Origin: CBDIBC01 sp965276635
GTDB taxonomy: Bacteria; Actinomycetota; Acidimicrobiia; Acidimicrobiales; Palsa-688
Length of the DNA: 64,000 nucleotides
Direction: 5' to 3'
NCBI GenBank assembly: GCA_965276635.1
Contig: CBDIBC010000001.1
Location: 7,570 to 71,569, forward strand
Below the pieces are notes generated by a model, which was given only the letters and a program-made list of their open reading frames with translations, was not told the DNA's origin and did not search any database. Position numbers and translations under genes: made by a program. Below are positions 62,981 through 64,000 of the stretch, piece by piece. Position 1 is the stretch's first letter, and each line of letters starts with the position of its first letter.

Positions 62981-63448
62981 TCACAGTCCAGCCAGGGTCT
63001 GCAACTGCTGAGCCAGGTCTCCTCCGCCGGCGGGGTCGGCGGCCACCACGATGAGGGTATCGTCACCGGCCACGGTGCCCAGGATGGCGGGCAACCCGGC
63101 CCGGTCGAGGGCGGAGGCCACCACGTGGGCGGAACCGGGCGGCGTGCGGATCAGGACCACGTTGCCCGACGAGGAGACGTCCACGACCCACTCGCCGAGG
63201 ACGCGGCGCAGGTGCTCCTCGGGCGCCGGCCGGTCCTTGGCCAGCTCGGGCACGGCGTAGACCGAGTCGCCTCCGCCGGTGCGCACCTTCACCGCGCCCA
63301 TGTCCTCGAGGTCGCGCGACACCGTCGCCTGGGTGGCTTCAACCCCCGCGCCGGTCAGCAGCTCCACCAGCTGGGCCTGCGACGTCACCGCGTGGTCGGC
63401 GAGCAGCAGGGCGATGCGATGTTGCCGCTGGTTCTTGCCCAACTTCAT
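62981..63448 (-). CDS. argR: Arginine repressor ArgR
   Basis: This 155-residue repressor has an N-terminal winged helix (KNQRQHRIALLLADHAVTSQ, then EATQATVSRDLEDMGAVKVR) and a C-terminal arginine-binding trimer domain with DDTLIVVAADPAGG (the Asp residues contact arginine). The ATG at 63448 overlaps the argF stop (ATGA), so it lies inside the operon it controls. ARG boxes should lie upstream of argF or argC, outside the window. Confidence 0.94.
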   Translation of the reverse strand: MKLGKNQRQHRIALLLADHAVTSQAQLVELLTGAGVEATQATVSRDLEDMGAVKVRTGGGDSVYAVPELAKDRPAPEEHLRRVLGEWVVDVSSSGNVVLIRTPPGSAHVVASALDRAGLPAILGTVAGDDTLIVVAADPAGGGDLAQQLQTLAGL

Positions 63449-64000
63449 CGGTCTGATCCCTCGAGCAGCCACAGGAGCAGGCCACGCATGGCGTGCATCC
63501 GATTGGCCGCCTCGGGCCACACCAGGCTGGCCGGCCCGTCGATGACCGATGCCGACACCTCCTGGCCGCGGTGGGCGGGGAGGCAGTGGAGGAAGACCGC
63601 CTCGGGGGCGGCAGCCCGCCATGAGCGCGTCGTCGACGCGGTAGCCGGCGAAGGCGTCGACTCGAGAGGTGGACTCGGCTTCCTGCCCCATAGATACCCA
63701 GGTGTCGGTGAAGACGGCATCGGCGCCGGCCACCGCGTCACCGGGCGCGGTCACCTGGCGGACGTGGTCACCGAAGCGGAGGGCGCGCTCGAGCGCCTGC
63801 TCCGGTAGCTGGTGGCCGGGCGGGGACGCGAGAACCACGTCGACCCCGCTCATGGCGCAGCCGATGGCCAGGCTGCGCGCCACGTTGTTGCCGTCGCCGA
63901 CCCACGCCACGCGCCGGCCGGCCAACGAGCCCCAGTGCTGGCGCAGCGTCAGCAGATCGGCCAGGGTCTGGCAGGGGTGGGCGAGGTCCGACAGCAGGTT
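63445..64000 (-). pseudogene. argF: Ornithine carbamoyltransferase, partial and frameshifted
   Basis: Only the 3' 555 bp or so is in the window. It shows HPCQTLADLLTLRQHWG at the left part, VAWVGDGNNVARSLAIGCAM, VFTDTWVSMGQEAES and FAGYRVDDALMA in one frame. PEAVFLHCLPAHRGQEVSAS and AANRMHAMRGLLLWLLEG to the stop are in another. The frame changes near 63618-63625 (CTCATGGCGGGCTGCC), which one inserted or lost base explains. The active HCLP motif is preserved. As the rest of the arginine operon is intact, an assembly indel is at least as likely as a real mutation. Confidence 0.88.

Overview
The window is high-GC DNA from an actinobacterium. Three things support this: a typical actinobacterial gene order (tlyA-nadK-recN-pyrG-nudix ... 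scpA-scpB-rluB-tyrA-aroA-cmk-plsC, then der), heavy use of GTG starts with 4-nt stop/start overlaps, and a 23S gene of about 3.07 kb. A position within Acidimicrobiia or a neighbouring deep lineage is possible, but it is only an inference; the complete 16S gene at 56788..58312 would settle it.

Region by region. (1) 1-5112 is the right end of an integrated mobile element: a broken G1-type peptidase, a truncated TrwC-type relaxase, a non-coding stretch with 10-bp iterons, an excisionase-like gene, two small unknown genes and a complete tyrosine integrase, ending at tRNA-Pro(GGG). (2) 5134-25648 is chromosomal housekeeping, mostly on the minus strand: signalling phosphatase, GTPase Der, a radical-SAM DUF512 protein, phospholipid acylation, cytidylate kinase, shikimate/tyrosine enzymes, chromosome condensation (ScpAB), CTP synthase, RecN, NAD kinase and TlyA. 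trpS and ispH lie on the plus strand. Unusual non-coding repeats sit at 5408-5673, 24183-24229 and 25072-25116. (3) 25.7-39 kb is an accessory zone: a TetR regulator, a small lipoprotein, a sterol-desaturase-type oxygenase, a compact sigma/anti-sigma/sigma/anti-sigma operon, three toxin-antitoxin pairs and several decaying genes (luciferase-like monooxygenase and two glyoxalase-fold genes). (4) 39-47.5 kb is metabolic: an SDR, ergothioneine EgtB/EgtD, 2-oxoacid:ferredoxin oxidoreductase KorA/KorB, class I fructose-bisphosphate aldolase, a Cof-type phosphatase and an SSB-like protein. (5) 47.7-52.8 kb holds a 702-residue protein with a long arginine/glycine-rich disordered half and TPR-like C-terminus, a RibD/DHFR-type reductase, a two-domain glyoxalase-fold protein and a Phd/RelE-type pair. 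(6) 53.2-58.7 kb is a complete rRNA operon (16S-23S-5S, minus strand) with a good promoter, processing stems and a terminator. (7) 58.8-64 kb carries an NlpC/P60 hydrolase, a 3-methyladenine glycosylase and the arginine genes argF-argR-argG-argH; argF is cut by the window edge and carries a frameshift.

The most distinctive items are the RGG-rich/TPR protein, the four-cistron sigma/anti-sigma cassette, the repeat cluster at 5.4-5.7 kb, the repeated use of apparently leaderless toxin-antitoxin promoters with the -10 box inside a palindrome, and the decayed ends of the mobile element. Several single-base lesions (argF, a glyoxalase gene, the luciferase-like gene, the G1 peptidase) and three genes without a usable start codon could be real decay or uncorrected sequencing indels. 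Read-level data would be needed to separate these.
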